A DNA stretch of 6,964 nt, taken from positions 1-6,964 of the forward strand of contig JARFQM010000197.1 in the NCBI GenBank assembly GCA_029287755.1, read 5' to 3'. The number at the start of each line of letters is the position of its first letter. Within the stretch, counting starts at the first letter, position 1. The position numbers were made by a program, and so were the translations under genes. Source of the stretch: Desulfofustis sp. (GTDB lineage: Bacteria; Desulfobacterota; Desulfobulbia; Desulfobulbales; Desulfocapsaceae). Below the pieces are notes generated by a model, which was not told where the DNA came from, did no database searches, and saw only the letters and a list, made by a program, of their open reading frames with translations. Of the stretch, positions 1 through 5,817 are shown piece after piece.

Positions 1-1
1 C

Positions 2-316
2 ACAGTAGAACACAATGGAAAATCCTTCCAGGTTGATGAAGACGGCTTCCTGCTCAAAGGTATGGACGAGTGGAATGATGAATGGGTCGATTACGTGAAG
101 AATTCTGAGGGTATCTCTGAGCTGACCGACGAGCATCAGAAAGTTATCGACGCCCTGCAGGAGTACTACAAGAAGAACGGTATCGCTCCTATGGTAAGAA
201 TTCTGTCCAAGACCACCGGTTTTCCACTGAAACGGATCTACGAACTCTTTCCGTCTGGACCGGGCAAGGGAGCATGTAAAATGGCTGGTCTGCCGAAACC
301 GACCGGTTGTGTATAA
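2..316 (+). CDS. dsrC: DsrC, sulfur-carrier protein of dissimilatory sulfite reduction (5' end just outside window)
   Basis: DsrC is the small cytoplasmic substrate partner of dissimilatory sulfite reductase DsrAB; it carries the sulfur as a trisulfide between its two C-terminal cysteines, which the membrane complex DsrMKJOP is thought to reduce. 104 residues are visible in frame from base 2. The N-terminal hallmark (HNGKSFQVDEDGFLL) lies before the first ATG at 62, so that ATG is internal and the real start is one or two codons upstream of the window; the family is about 105 residues. The C-terminal arm carries both conserved cysteines (visible residues 92 and 103, the latter penultimate) in GACKMAGLPKPTGCV. 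TusE-type paralogues keep only the last one. The 7-8 residue insertion before YELF that I recall in TusE and in DsrC of sulfur oxidisers is absent, as in sulfate-reducer DsrC. It stands alone here with its own terminator, apart from dsrAB, as is common. Identification is near certain. Confidence 0.97.
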   Translation, partial: TVEHNGKSFQVDEDGFLLKGMDEWNDEWVDYVKNSEGISELTDEHQKVIDALQEYYKKNGIAPMVRILSKTTGFPLKRIYELFPSGPGKGACKMAGLPKPTGCV

Positions 317-336
317 TTAAATACAGCCCCGTTTTC

Positions 337-368
337 AAGGGAAGATCCGCTGCGGATCTTCCCTTTTT
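337..368 (+). terminator. Intrinsic terminator of dsrC
   Basis: A perfect hairpin starts 20 nt after the dsrC stop. Bases 337-349 (AAGGGAAGATCCG) pair with 353-365 around the 3-nt loop CTG, and a run of five T at 364-368 follows. The T-run touches the stop codon of the convergent ATP-grasp gene (368-370). Read on the minus strand, the same stem is followed only by TTGAAAAC, so it would be a poor terminator for that operon, although the hairpin may still protect its mRNA 3' end. Confidence 0.93.
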
Positions 369-1144
369 CATTGGTGCTTCAAGGCCGCGCTTGCGCAGCA
401 TCTCTTCTCTATGGCCTTGATCCTCTGCCGGTAGTCTTCGGGAGAGATCCTGGCACCGCGCAGTCCTCCCCGCAGATTGATTTCTCCAAGATAGCTCGCT
501 CCCGCCTCCGTCACCATCAGATCAAGGTGGGCATAATAAAATTCGGCCTGATTCATGATCCTGGTGCACAACTCCCGCTGCTCCGGGGTAAGCTCGACCG
601 CCCGGGCCTTGCCCCCGCAATGCAGGTTGTTTCTGAAGTTGCCGGGGTTGTAACGTTCGTAAGCTTCCCAGTACTCGTCCAGGACAATGATTCTCAGGTC
701 CCTGCAATTTTCGACGAAGGGCTGCACCACGTAGGGGTAGGGTATCTGTCCCAGCGCCGACTGGGTGTAGACATCTTCAATAGACTGGTATCTGAAAATG
801 CCGAGACCGGCGTTGCGGCCCTCTAATTTGACCACCACTTCTTCGACGCCTTCGCCGCTATAGCGATTGACTGTGTCCAACAGGTCATGGATGGTGTAGA
901 CCACCGCCGTCCCTGGAATCATCGCCCATTCATAGAGTCGCGCCTGCATGGTTTTGGATCTGCTGCACAGTTGCGAGACCAAGGAGGGGATGCCAACAAT
1001 CCCCCGCCTGCAGAGATCGAGCAGCAGACACTCCTCGCCTGGCCTCAGGCGAATCCGGCCGAGGACAATGTCACCTTTGGTGAGATCCTTATAGTGGCTG
1101 AAAAGAGAGTGGCTGTCGGTGATGATCCGGGGAACCGCAGTCAA
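368..1144 (-). CDS. RimK-like ATP-grasp domain protein, substrate unknown
   Basis: 258 residues, soluble, without a signal peptide. The ATP-grasp fold is clear: a possible pre-grasp domain (about 1-75), an ATP-binding lysine and glycine-rich loop (VVVKLEGRNAGLGIF, K106), the adenine-contacting strand (VVQPFVENCRDLRIIVLD, 138-156), a RimK-type segment FRNNLHCGGKARAVELTPEQ (170-189), and metal ligands D208 and E221-x-N223. Members activate a carboxylate as acyl phosphate and ligate it to an amine or thiol; RimK adds glutamate to ribosomal protein S6, and LysX and glutathione-type enzymes are relatives. The substrate cannot be read from sequence. The start codon is TTG, overlapping the TGA of the upstream zinc-ribbon gene as TTGA. 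An AAGGAG eight bases ahead supports it, and no better in-frame ATG precedes it. It is last in the M23-bactofilin run, which suggests, but does not show, a role in envelope or shape biology. The ATP-grasp call is secure; any specific function is not. Confidence 0.9.
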   Translation of the reverse strand: MTAVPRIITDSHSLFSHYKDLTKGDIVLGRIRLRPGEECLLLDLCRRGIVGIPSLVSQLCSRSKTMQARLYEWAMIPGTAVVYTIHDLLDTVNRYSGEGVEEVVVKLEGRNAGLGIFRYQSIEDVYTQSALGQIPYPYVVQPFVENCRDLRIIVLDEYWEAYERYNPGNFRNNLHCGGKARAVELTPEQRELCTRIMNQAEFYYAHLDLMVTEAGASYLGEINLRGGLRGARISPEDYRQRIKAIEKRCCASAALKHQ

Positions 1145-1386
1145 AAGATCATCTCCTTGAAGCGCTGGTGGTAACTGGTCAGATCTTCCTGGCAGGCGCC
1201 GCAGAAAAGCAACACATCACCGTTGATCTGGGTCGTGTCACGGTCGTGGGTGAAGCTGCCGTCACTGTTCTGGGTATAGTGCGAGGTCAGCAGCACATCG
1301 TTGGCGAGTTCAAAAAAGACCTCGTCATTGCCGCAGGTAGGGCAGACGAGTCGATTGGCGATTGCGGATGCACGAATGGTTGGCAT
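1141..1386 (-). CDS. Small zinc-ribbon protein, function unknown
   Basis: 81 residues. Two CxxC knuckles, CPTC (C15, C18) and CGAC (C62, C65), are separated by 43 residues, the usual layout of a single zinc ribbon. Between them lie a hydrophobic strand (EVFFELANDVLLTSHYTQN) and an acidic, polar DGSFTHDRDTTQINGD segment. There is no signal peptide or membrane segment, so it is cytoplasmic. The start ATG has no convincing Shine-Dalgarno. It sits 22 nt after the bactofilin stop and overlaps the next gene by 4 nt, so translation may depend on upstream ribosomes. It could be a regulatory or scaffold protein, or the protein substrate or carrier of the neighbouring ATP-grasp enzyme. It lacks the C-terminal EDWGE of the LysW amino-group carrier, so LysW is not called. 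I do not recognise a named family; the gene is real on operon structure and paired cysteines. Confidence 0.85.
   Translation of the reverse strand: MPTIRASAIANRLVCPTCGNDEVFFELANDVLLTSHYTQNSDGSFTHDRDTTQINGDVLLFCGACQEDLTSYHQRFKEMIF
1153..1158 (-). promoter_or_regulatory. Ribosome binding site fixing a TTG start
   Basis: AAGGAG on the minus strand, 8 nt before the TTG at 1144-1142. It lies inside the last codons of the zinc-ribbon gene, so the ATP-grasp gene is probably translated by coupling. The nearby ATG at 1152-1150 is in the upstream gene's frame, not in the ATP-grasp frame. Confidence 0.75.
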
Positions 1387-1408
1387 GATGATTATTCAGA
1401 CAGAGAAA

Positions 1409-1822
1409 TTATCCTCTTCCCTGGGCGTATGGTGCTGAGTTTAATCTGTCAGGGCCTGTCTCAGAGGAGGTTTGGACTTCACTGTCCAGTACCGCCCCCG
1501 GCTCAATCACAAGATTGGTTGCGGCCACCTTCCCGCTGATGGAGCTGCTTTTCCTGACTTTGACCAGGTCTGCGTCTATGCTGCCTTCCAGCGTGCCGTG
1601 ACAGACAAAAGTGACAACCTTTATATCGCCGTTGATCCGGCCCGATCTGCTCAAGATCAGATAATCGCCGTTGATGTTGCCGTTGACTGTTCCGTCAATC
1701 CTGGTTTTACCCTTGAAGTTCAGCTCCCCGGTGATAGTCATGTTCTGGTCGACGATGGAAGAAATCGTGTCGTTTGCGCAATTGCGGACTCGTTTGACCA
1801 GGTTTTTCTTAATTTTGAACAT
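1409..1822 (-). CDS. Bactofilin (polymer-forming cytoskeletal protein)
   Basis: Bactofilins self-assemble without nucleotide into membrane-associated filaments that localise peptidoglycan enzymes and shape the cell. This protein has 137 residues, a normal length. A short basic N-terminus (MFKIKKNLVK) could be the membrane-targeting peptide seen in many bactofilins. The core at about 25-115 is a regular right-handed beta-helix with repeated turns such as ITGELNFKGKTRIDGTVNG, SRSGRINGDIKV, HGTLEGSIDADLVKV, and SSISGKVAATNLVIEPGA. The last 20 or so residues are polar and probably disordered. The start ATG lies inside the 3' end of the M23 gene (14-nt overlap) with no clear ribosome site, so coupled translation is likely. 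The neighbouring M23 peptidase is the classic partner, as with CcmA and Csd1 in Helicobacter. The family call is firm. Confidence 0.96.
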   Translation of the reverse strand: MFKIKKNLVKRVRNCANDTISSIVDQNMTITGELNFKGKTRIDGTVNGNINGDYLILSRSGRINGDIKVVTFVCHGTLEGSIDADLVKVRKSSSISGKVAATNLVIEPGAVLDSEVQTSSETGPDRLNSAPYAQGRG

Positions 1823-2816
1823 CAGTGTTAACTGCGCTCGATAAGGTATGGGAGAGATCTGCTACTTGCATGAATTTGGCAGGATTCACGGGTCTTCTGT
1901 GCAGACGGATTTCATAGTGCAGGTGCGGGCCAAGGGAACGTCCAGAACTGCCCACGAGACCGATAATCTGTCCGCGCGTTACTGATTCGCCCTCCTTCAC
2001 GACGTAACTTTGCATATGACCATAAGCGGTGCGGTAGCCGTTGCCGTGATCGATCTCCACGTAATTCCCGTAGCCGCCGTTTCGAAAAGCCTTGACCACC
2101 ACTCCCGCCGCAGTTGCCCGTATTTTTGTACCGTGCTTGCCCCGTATGTCGACCCCGACGTGAAATCCCTGTTTATTGTTCAGCGGATCGGTTCTTTGGC
2201 CGTATTTCGAGGTAATCGCCCCATAAACAGGTTTTCCCAGCGGCATGTATTCGATGGTGCGCAGGTAAGTATCCACCTTCTTTAGCAGATCATCATAGGA
2301 GGGTTCAGCCACCGGTATGAACGGTCCGCCGCTGTTTTCAGGTGATTCGGGCGCGCTCTTTATGATCTCGACACCGATATTGGTCATGACCGATTCGATC
2401 ATCTCGCTGCGGGCGTGCAGATCACTGATTGCACTGTTCATCAGCTTAACGTTCTCAAGCTGCAGATTGGTATTTTCCAGATCGTAATAGACTTTCTGAT
2501 TGTTGAGTTTATACTCATACTCCTTCTTCAGAGACTCGATCTGTACCTGCTTCGACTGTTCCAGCCGGGCGATCTGCTTCTCGTAGAGGGTGGCGGCCTG
2601 CTCTTTATGGGACAGTTCGGTTTGCAGCTCGCTCACCATTTCATTCAGGTGGCGATTGGTAAACAGCGATCCGCCGCCGCTAAGGGTTACAAACAGGGCG
2701 GAAAAAATAACTGCCAGGCAGGCTGCTGCTGTCAGGAGGGTCTTCTTGCGAGAGAACTGAAATGATGATGAACGGCCGTCTTCTCCGGTGATGATTATAT
2801 GGAAACGATCAGCCAT
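1809..2816 (-). CDS. Membrane-anchored M23 (LytM) peptidoglycan endopeptidase
   Basis: 335 residues. M23 zinc metallopeptidases cut peptide cross-links of murein in the periplasm. A cytoplasmic N-terminus of about 25 residues ends in RKK. One membrane helix follows (about 26-47), then a long heptad-rich coiled coil (about 55-150) and a linker rich in proline, serine and glutamate (154-172). The LytM domain spans about 193-316. Zinc ligands are visible and intact: H219 and D223 in HVGVD, and H300 in PHLH. H267 in YGHM and H298 complete the active-site set, so it should be catalytic rather than a degenerate EnvC/NlpD-type activator. The coiled coil and single anchor suit a peptidase placed by the bactofilin encoded next, with which it overlaps by 14 nt. 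The ATG at 2816 has no strong Shine-Dalgarno, but the basic-then-hydrophobic N-terminus and the adjacent promoter region favour it. It is first in the four-gene minus-strand run. Confidence 0.95.
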   Translation of the reverse strand: MADRFHIIITGEDGRSSSFQFSRKKTLLTAAACLAVIFSALFVTLSGGGSLFTNRHLNEMVSELQTELSHKEQAATLYEKQIARLEQSKQVQIESLKKEYEYKLNNQKVYYDLENTNLQLENVKLMNSAISDLHARSEMIESVMTNIGVEIIKSAPESPENSGGPFIPVAEPSYDDLLKKVDTYLRTIEYMPLGKPVYGAITSKYGQRTDPLNNKQGFHVGVDIRGKHGTKIRATAAGVVVKAFRNGGYGNYVEIDHGNGYRTAYGHMQSYVVKEGESVTRGQIIGLVGSSGRSLGPHLHYEIRLHRRPVNPAKFMQVADLSHTLSSAVNTDVQN

Positions 2817-2830
2817 AGGCAGGCAGCTTC

Positions 2831-2859
2831 TTGTGCGTTCTCGTTTTTGTCTGTATAAT
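2831..2859 (+). promoter_or_regulatory. Candidate promoter of uup
   Basis: A perfect TATAAT at 2854-2859 lies 17 bp after a weak TTGTGC (2831-2836). Transcription would start near 2866, giving a leader of about 110 nt before the uup start. The good -10 with a poor -35 makes this a moderate prediction. A second -10-like TATACT at 2910-2915 has no matching -35. Confidence 0.4.
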
Positions 2860-2883
2860 CCGCCGGTTGCGAAAAAACCTCAG

Positions 2884-2907
2884 GTACTGATTTAAAATAT
2901 TGTACTG
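2884..2907. repeat. Short direct repeat GTACTG in the divergent control region
   Basis: GTACTG occurs at 2884-2889 and 2902-2907, 18 bp apart start to start, around an AT-only core. The second copy overlaps the -10 region of the minus-strand promoter candidate. It could be a regulator site; two 6-mers in 160 bases are weak evidence. Confidence 0.25.
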
Positions 2908-2935
2908 TTTATACTAATAAAGTTCAAATTTTCAA
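2899..2935 (-). promoter_or_regulatory. Candidate promoter(s) of the M23-bactofilin operon
   Basis: Two overlapping sigma-70-like arrangements occur on the minus strand. The first has TTGAAA (2935-2930) and TATAAA (2913-2908) with a 16-bp spacer. The second has TTGAAC (2927-2922) and TACAAT (2904-2899) with a 17-bp spacer. Either would leave a leader of roughly 80-90 nt. The AT-rich setting raises the chance of random matches. Confidence 0.5.
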
Positions 2936-2977
2936 TAAAAAAAGGTAGTTCAGCTCGCTTGGACGGCCTAATTCACC

Positions 2978-4813
2978 ATGTCAATGCTCCTTTCCTGCAG
3001 AGCGATAAGTAAGGCATACGGCGCCCAGAAATTGTTTGCCGGCCTCGATCTGGTTATCCATAGCGGGGACCGCATCGGCTTGATCGGCGCCAACGGTTCG
3101 GGCAAATCGACATTGTTGAAAATTCTCTGCGGCCGCGAGGAACCTGACAGCGGCGCTGTCGACAGGCGCAGCAACCTGGTTATCAGCCACCTTGATCAGG
3201 GGGATATATTTCTTGAGCACCTGGGACCGTTGGAAAATCTTCTAGAGGCCCTGCAGTCCTCACCCCTTCCCGAGGCCCAGAAACTGAACCGGGCCCAGGC
3301 GCTGCTCAGCAGGATTGAAATCGAGGACCAAGGCCGGCCCGTCTCTCTCTTGTCCGGTGGCTGGCGCAAGCGGCTCTCCATTTGTCGAGCCCTGGTCAAT
3401 GAACCGGACCTGCTGGTCATGGACGAGCCCACCAATCACCTCGACATCGCGGGCATACTCTGGCTGGAACGGCTGATAGGCAGCAATTCGGTTCTGAGTC
3501 CGTCTACCTTTGTGGTGGTCAGCCACGACCGTCGTTTTCTGGAAAACTGCACCAACAGAACCGTCGAACTTGGTGCCACCTATCCCAGCGGAACCTTCCA
3601 GGTTGACGATACCTATTCCGGCTTCCTTGAGAAGAAAGTGCAATTCCTCGATCAGCAGCACAAACTCGAAGAGAAGCTGGCCAATAAAGTCCGCCGAGAG
3701 ACTGAATGGTTGAGAAGGGGGCCAAAGGCCCGCACCACCAAGGCCAAATATCGTATCGAGGAGGCCCATCGGCTGCACGAACAGCTTGATTCGTTGCAGA
3801 AACAGACCCGGGCTGCTGGCGACATCGGCATAGATTTCAGCGCCACCGGCAGGAAAACGAAGAAACTAATGGAAGTGCGCAATCTGAGGCTGACCGTGGA
3901 CGAGAAAGTGCTGTGCCTAGATCTCAATTTCACGGTTTCGCCGGGCACCAGAATCGGGCTGGTCGGCCCCAACGGCTGCGGCAAGTCCAGCCTCTTGAAT
4001 CTGCTCTATGAATGCGCCGGAGGGGAGACTGAAGTGGAGCAGGGCATTGTGAAGGTTGCCGAAAATCTGGCGCTGGCCAGCTTTACCCAGGACAGGAGAA
4101 CGGTTAATCCGCACACAAGCCTGCGCCGGGCGCTGGCCCCCGAGGGCGATGCGGTGGTCTTCAGGGGCCGCTCACTGCATGTGGTGTCCTGGGCCAAAAG
4201 GTTTCTGTTCAGGCCTGATCAACTCGATACGCCGGTGGGAACTTTGTCGGGCGGGGAACAGGCCCGGATCCTGATTGCCGATCTGATGCGTCAGCCGGCA
4301 GATATCCTGCTGCTCGATGAACCAACCAATGACCTCGATATAGGCTCTCTGGACGTGTTGGAAGAGAGTCTGGTGGAGTTCGAGGGAGCCGTTCTCCTGG
4401 TCACCCATGACCGCTACCTGCTCGATCGTGTCTGCGATGCGGTCCTGGGCTTCCTCGGAGGCGGCAAGATTGCCATGTTTGGGGACTACCTGCAGTGGCT
4501 CAAGGCATTGAGCGAGGGGAGTGCCGCTTCAGACAGGCAGGTGAAAAGCGAAAAGAAAAAAACGCTGGAGGAAAAGGCCCGAAAACCGGGTCGTCTCTCC
4601 TATCTCGAGCAATTGGAATATGACCGGATGGAAGACGATATTCTTGCCGGCGAGCAAACCTGTGCAGAGTTGGAAAAAAAGATAGAAGACCCGGCGCTGG
4701 CAACCGACCCCGTCGAACTGCAGTCGGTGTGGGAGCAGCTTGATCAGGCCCGGCAGAAGGTTGAGCAGCTGTACCTGCGCTGGGATGAGCTGGAGCGGAA
4801 AAAGGTGCAGTAA
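2978..4813 (+). CDS. uup: Uup-type ABC-F ATPase
   Basis: ABC-F proteins are soluble twin-ATPase proteins that act on the ribosome near the tRNA E site. Uup in E. coli also limits precise excision of transposons and binds DNA. This protein has 611 residues (E. coli about 635) in the order ABC1, linker, ABC2, C-terminal coiled coil. ABC1 has Walker A GANGSGKST (37-45), signature LSGGWRKR (from 125), Walker B LLVMDE (E150) and VSHD (181-184). The linker with basic RRGPKARTTKAKYR (246-259) is the P-site-tRNA-facing motif region. ABC2 has GPNGCGKSS (330-338), LSGGEQ (423-428), ILLLDE (E448) and VTHD (475-478). The tail at 525-611 is a charged coiled coil ending RWDELERKK, the Uup mark. All catalytic residues are present. 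ABC1 between Walker A and signature looks short, see findings. An in-frame stop at 2969 forces the start to 2978 or 2984; neither has a Shine-Dalgarno. Confidence 0.95.
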   Translation: MSMLLSCRAISKAYGAQKLFAGLDLVIHSGDRIGLIGANGSGKSTLLKILCGREEPDSGAVDRRSNLVISHLDQGDIFLEHLGPLENLLEALQSSPLPEAQKLNRAQALLSRIEIEDQGRPVSLLSGGWRKRLSICRALVNEPDLLVMDEPTNHLDIAGILWLERLIGSNSVLSPSTFVVVSHDRRFLENCTNRTVELGATYPSGTFQVDDTYSGFLEKKVQFLDQQHKLEEKLANKVRRETEWLRRGPKARTTKAKYRIEEAHRLHEQLDSLQKQTRAAGDIGIDFSATGRKTKKLMEVRNLRLTVDEKVLCLDLNFTVSPGTRIGLVGPNGCGKSSLLNLLYECAGGETEVEQGIVKVAENLALASFTQDRRTVNPHTSLRRALAPEGDAVVFRGRSLHVVSWAKRFLFRPDQLDTPVGTLSGGEQARILIADLMRQPADILLLDEPTNDLDIGSLDVLEESLVEFEGAVLLVTHDRYLLDRVCDAVLGFLGGGKIAMFGDYLQWLKALSEGSAASDRQVKSEKKKTLEEKARKPGRLSYLEQLEYDRMEDDILAGEQTCAELEKKIEDPALATDPVELQSVWEQLDQARQKVEQLYLRWDELERKKVQ

Positions 4814-4842
4814 ACGGGCAACTCGACAATCATCCTGGCTGC

Positions 4843-4846
4843 AGGA
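4843..4846 (+). promoter_or_regulatory. Ribosome binding site that sets the start of the cyclodeaminase-family gene
   Basis: AGGA lies 7 nt before the ATG at 4854. The open frame runs further upstream to an ATG at 4740, but that stretch lies inside uup and encodes nothing like the family, so 4854 is preferred. Confidence 0.7.
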
Positions 4847-4853
4847 CACAGAT

Positions 4854-5813
4854 ATGACTCGAATCATACATCTCGCGCAGATCAAAGACATCTGTAAGAA
4901 CATGGATTTTGGACCGCTCATCGAGGAAGGCTTCGCTGCCTATTCAGCCGGCAGAGTGGTGGTTCCGCCGGTGGGGGAGATGTCGTTTGGCGCACCCCCG
5001 GGCGATACCCATATTAAATACGGCTATATCAGGCACGACGACTGTTTCGTGGTCAAGATTGCCTCCGGGTTTTATGACAACCCCCTGCACGGGCTGCCCT
5101 CCAATTCCGGTCTGCTGCTGGTGTTCTCCCAGAAAACAGGGCTGCTGCAGACCATTCTCCTTGATGAGGGCTACCTGACCGACGTGCGGACCGCGGTAGC
5201 GGGGAGGATCGCGGCGAAATACTTGGCTCCCCGGGAGGTAAAGGCGATCGGTATTTTGGGGACGGGTATTCAAGCACGTCTGCAGGCGCTTGAATTGAGA
5301 TCCCTGACACCCTGCAGAGAATTGGTGGTCTGGGGACGAAGCAAAAAGAGGCTCGAGGACTACCGCACCGATCTCGAGCAGGAGGGGTTTTCCGTTAGCA
5401 CGACAAGGGAAGTGGCAGCGGTGGCCTCGACCTGTACCTTGATCGTCAGCGCCACTCCTTCAGCTACGCCGCTGCTGACTGCTGAACAGATCAGGCCGGG
5501 AACCCATATCACGGCCATGGGCTCGGACACGCCGTGCAAACAGGAACTTGACCCGGCTATCCTCGCCCGGGCCGACCTGGTGGTCGCCGACTCCATCTCC
5601 CAATGCCGGGAGCGGGGCGAAATCTACAAAGCGCTTGAAGCGGGCACTCTGCAGGAGGATGAGATTATAGAACTGGGCGAGATCATCAATGGCAGGGTTC
5701 AGGGGCGCACTGCAGACGACCAGATAACGGTTGCCGATCTGACCGGTGTGGCGGTCCAGGACATTCAGATTGCCAAGGCGGTCTGTGCAGGGCTTGGCGA
5801 GGAAGAGGAGTAG
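4854..5813 (+). CDS. Ornithine cyclodeaminase / mu-crystallin family NAD(P)-dependent enzyme
   Basis: 319 residues, the usual family length when started at 4854. The family covers ornithine cyclodeaminase, archaeal alanine dehydrogenase, arginine dehydrogenase, ketimine and pyrroline-2-carboxylate reductases, and SbnB of L-2,3-diaminopropionate synthesis. Visible marks are substrate-side K68 (CFVVKIASG), R112 in LTDVRTAVAGRIAAKYLAP, the Rossmann loop GILGTGIQA (133-141), and GSDTPCKQELDPAIL (223-237). D225 there aligns, from memory, with the catalytic aspartate of Pseudomonas ornithine cyclodeaminase. The C-terminal segment DQITVADLTGVAVQDIQIAKAV is also typical. C228 stands where GxDxPGK normally has glycine. 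It lies 40 nt after uup with no terminator between, and 4 nt before a threonine-synthase-like gene with which it is surely co-translated. The true substrate is not readable: amino-acid dehydrogenase, cyclodeaminase, imine reductase and an SbnB-like role all remain possible. Confidence 0.92.
   Translation: MTRIIHLAQIKDICKNMDFGPLIEEGFAAYSAGRVVVPPVGEMSFGAPPGDTHIKYGYIRHDDCFVVKIASGFYDNPLHGLPSNSGLLLVFSQKTGLLQTILLDEGYLTDVRTAVAGRIAAKYLAPREVKAIGILGTGIQARLQALELRSLTPCRELVVWGRSKKRLEDYRTDLEQEGFSVSTTREVAAVASTCTLIVSATPSATPLLTAEQIRPGTHITAMGSDTPCKQELDPAILARADLVVADSISQCRERGEIYKALEAGTLQEDEIIELGEIINGRVQGRTADDQITVADLTGVAVQDIQIAKAVCAGLGEEEE
5805..5810 (+). promoter_or_regulatory. Strong ribosome binding site for the threonine-synthase-like gene
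   Basis: GAGGAG lies 7 nt before the ATG at 5818, within the last codons of the cyclodeaminase-family gene (a run of Glu codons). The two genes are separated by only 4 nt, which indicates coupled translation and a joint role. Confidence 0.8.
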
Positions 5814-5817
5814 GTCA

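Noticed and set aside
62..316. dsrC starting at the ATG at 62
   Set aside because: Twenty in-frame residues before it match the conserved DsrC N-terminus, so this ATG is internal and the true start is just left of the window.
371..826. 151-codon plus-strand frame opposite the ATP-grasp gene
   Set aside because: It is antisense to a gene with clear ATP-grasp motifs and its translation resembles nothing.
1141..1386. Zinc-ribbon protein as a graspetide (RiPP) precursor for the ATP-grasp enzyme
   Set aside because: It lacks repeated Thr/Ser-Glu/Asp core motifs and has a folded-domain look with paired CxxC. The ATP-grasp enzyme is also closer to RimK than to the MdnC-type enzymes I know.
2010..2285. 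91-codon plus-strand frame opposite the M23 domain
   Set aside because: It is complementary to the conserved LytM catalytic region and shows no independent signal.
3260..3778. 172-codon minus-strand frame inside uup
   Set aside because: It is a shadow of the ABC-F coding sequence, with no ribosome site and no recognisable domain.
4740..4853. N-terminal extension of the cyclodeaminase-family gene from the ATG at 4740
   Set aside because: It overlaps the uup coiled-coil tail out of frame, has no family similarity, and a good ribosome site precedes the ATG at 4854.
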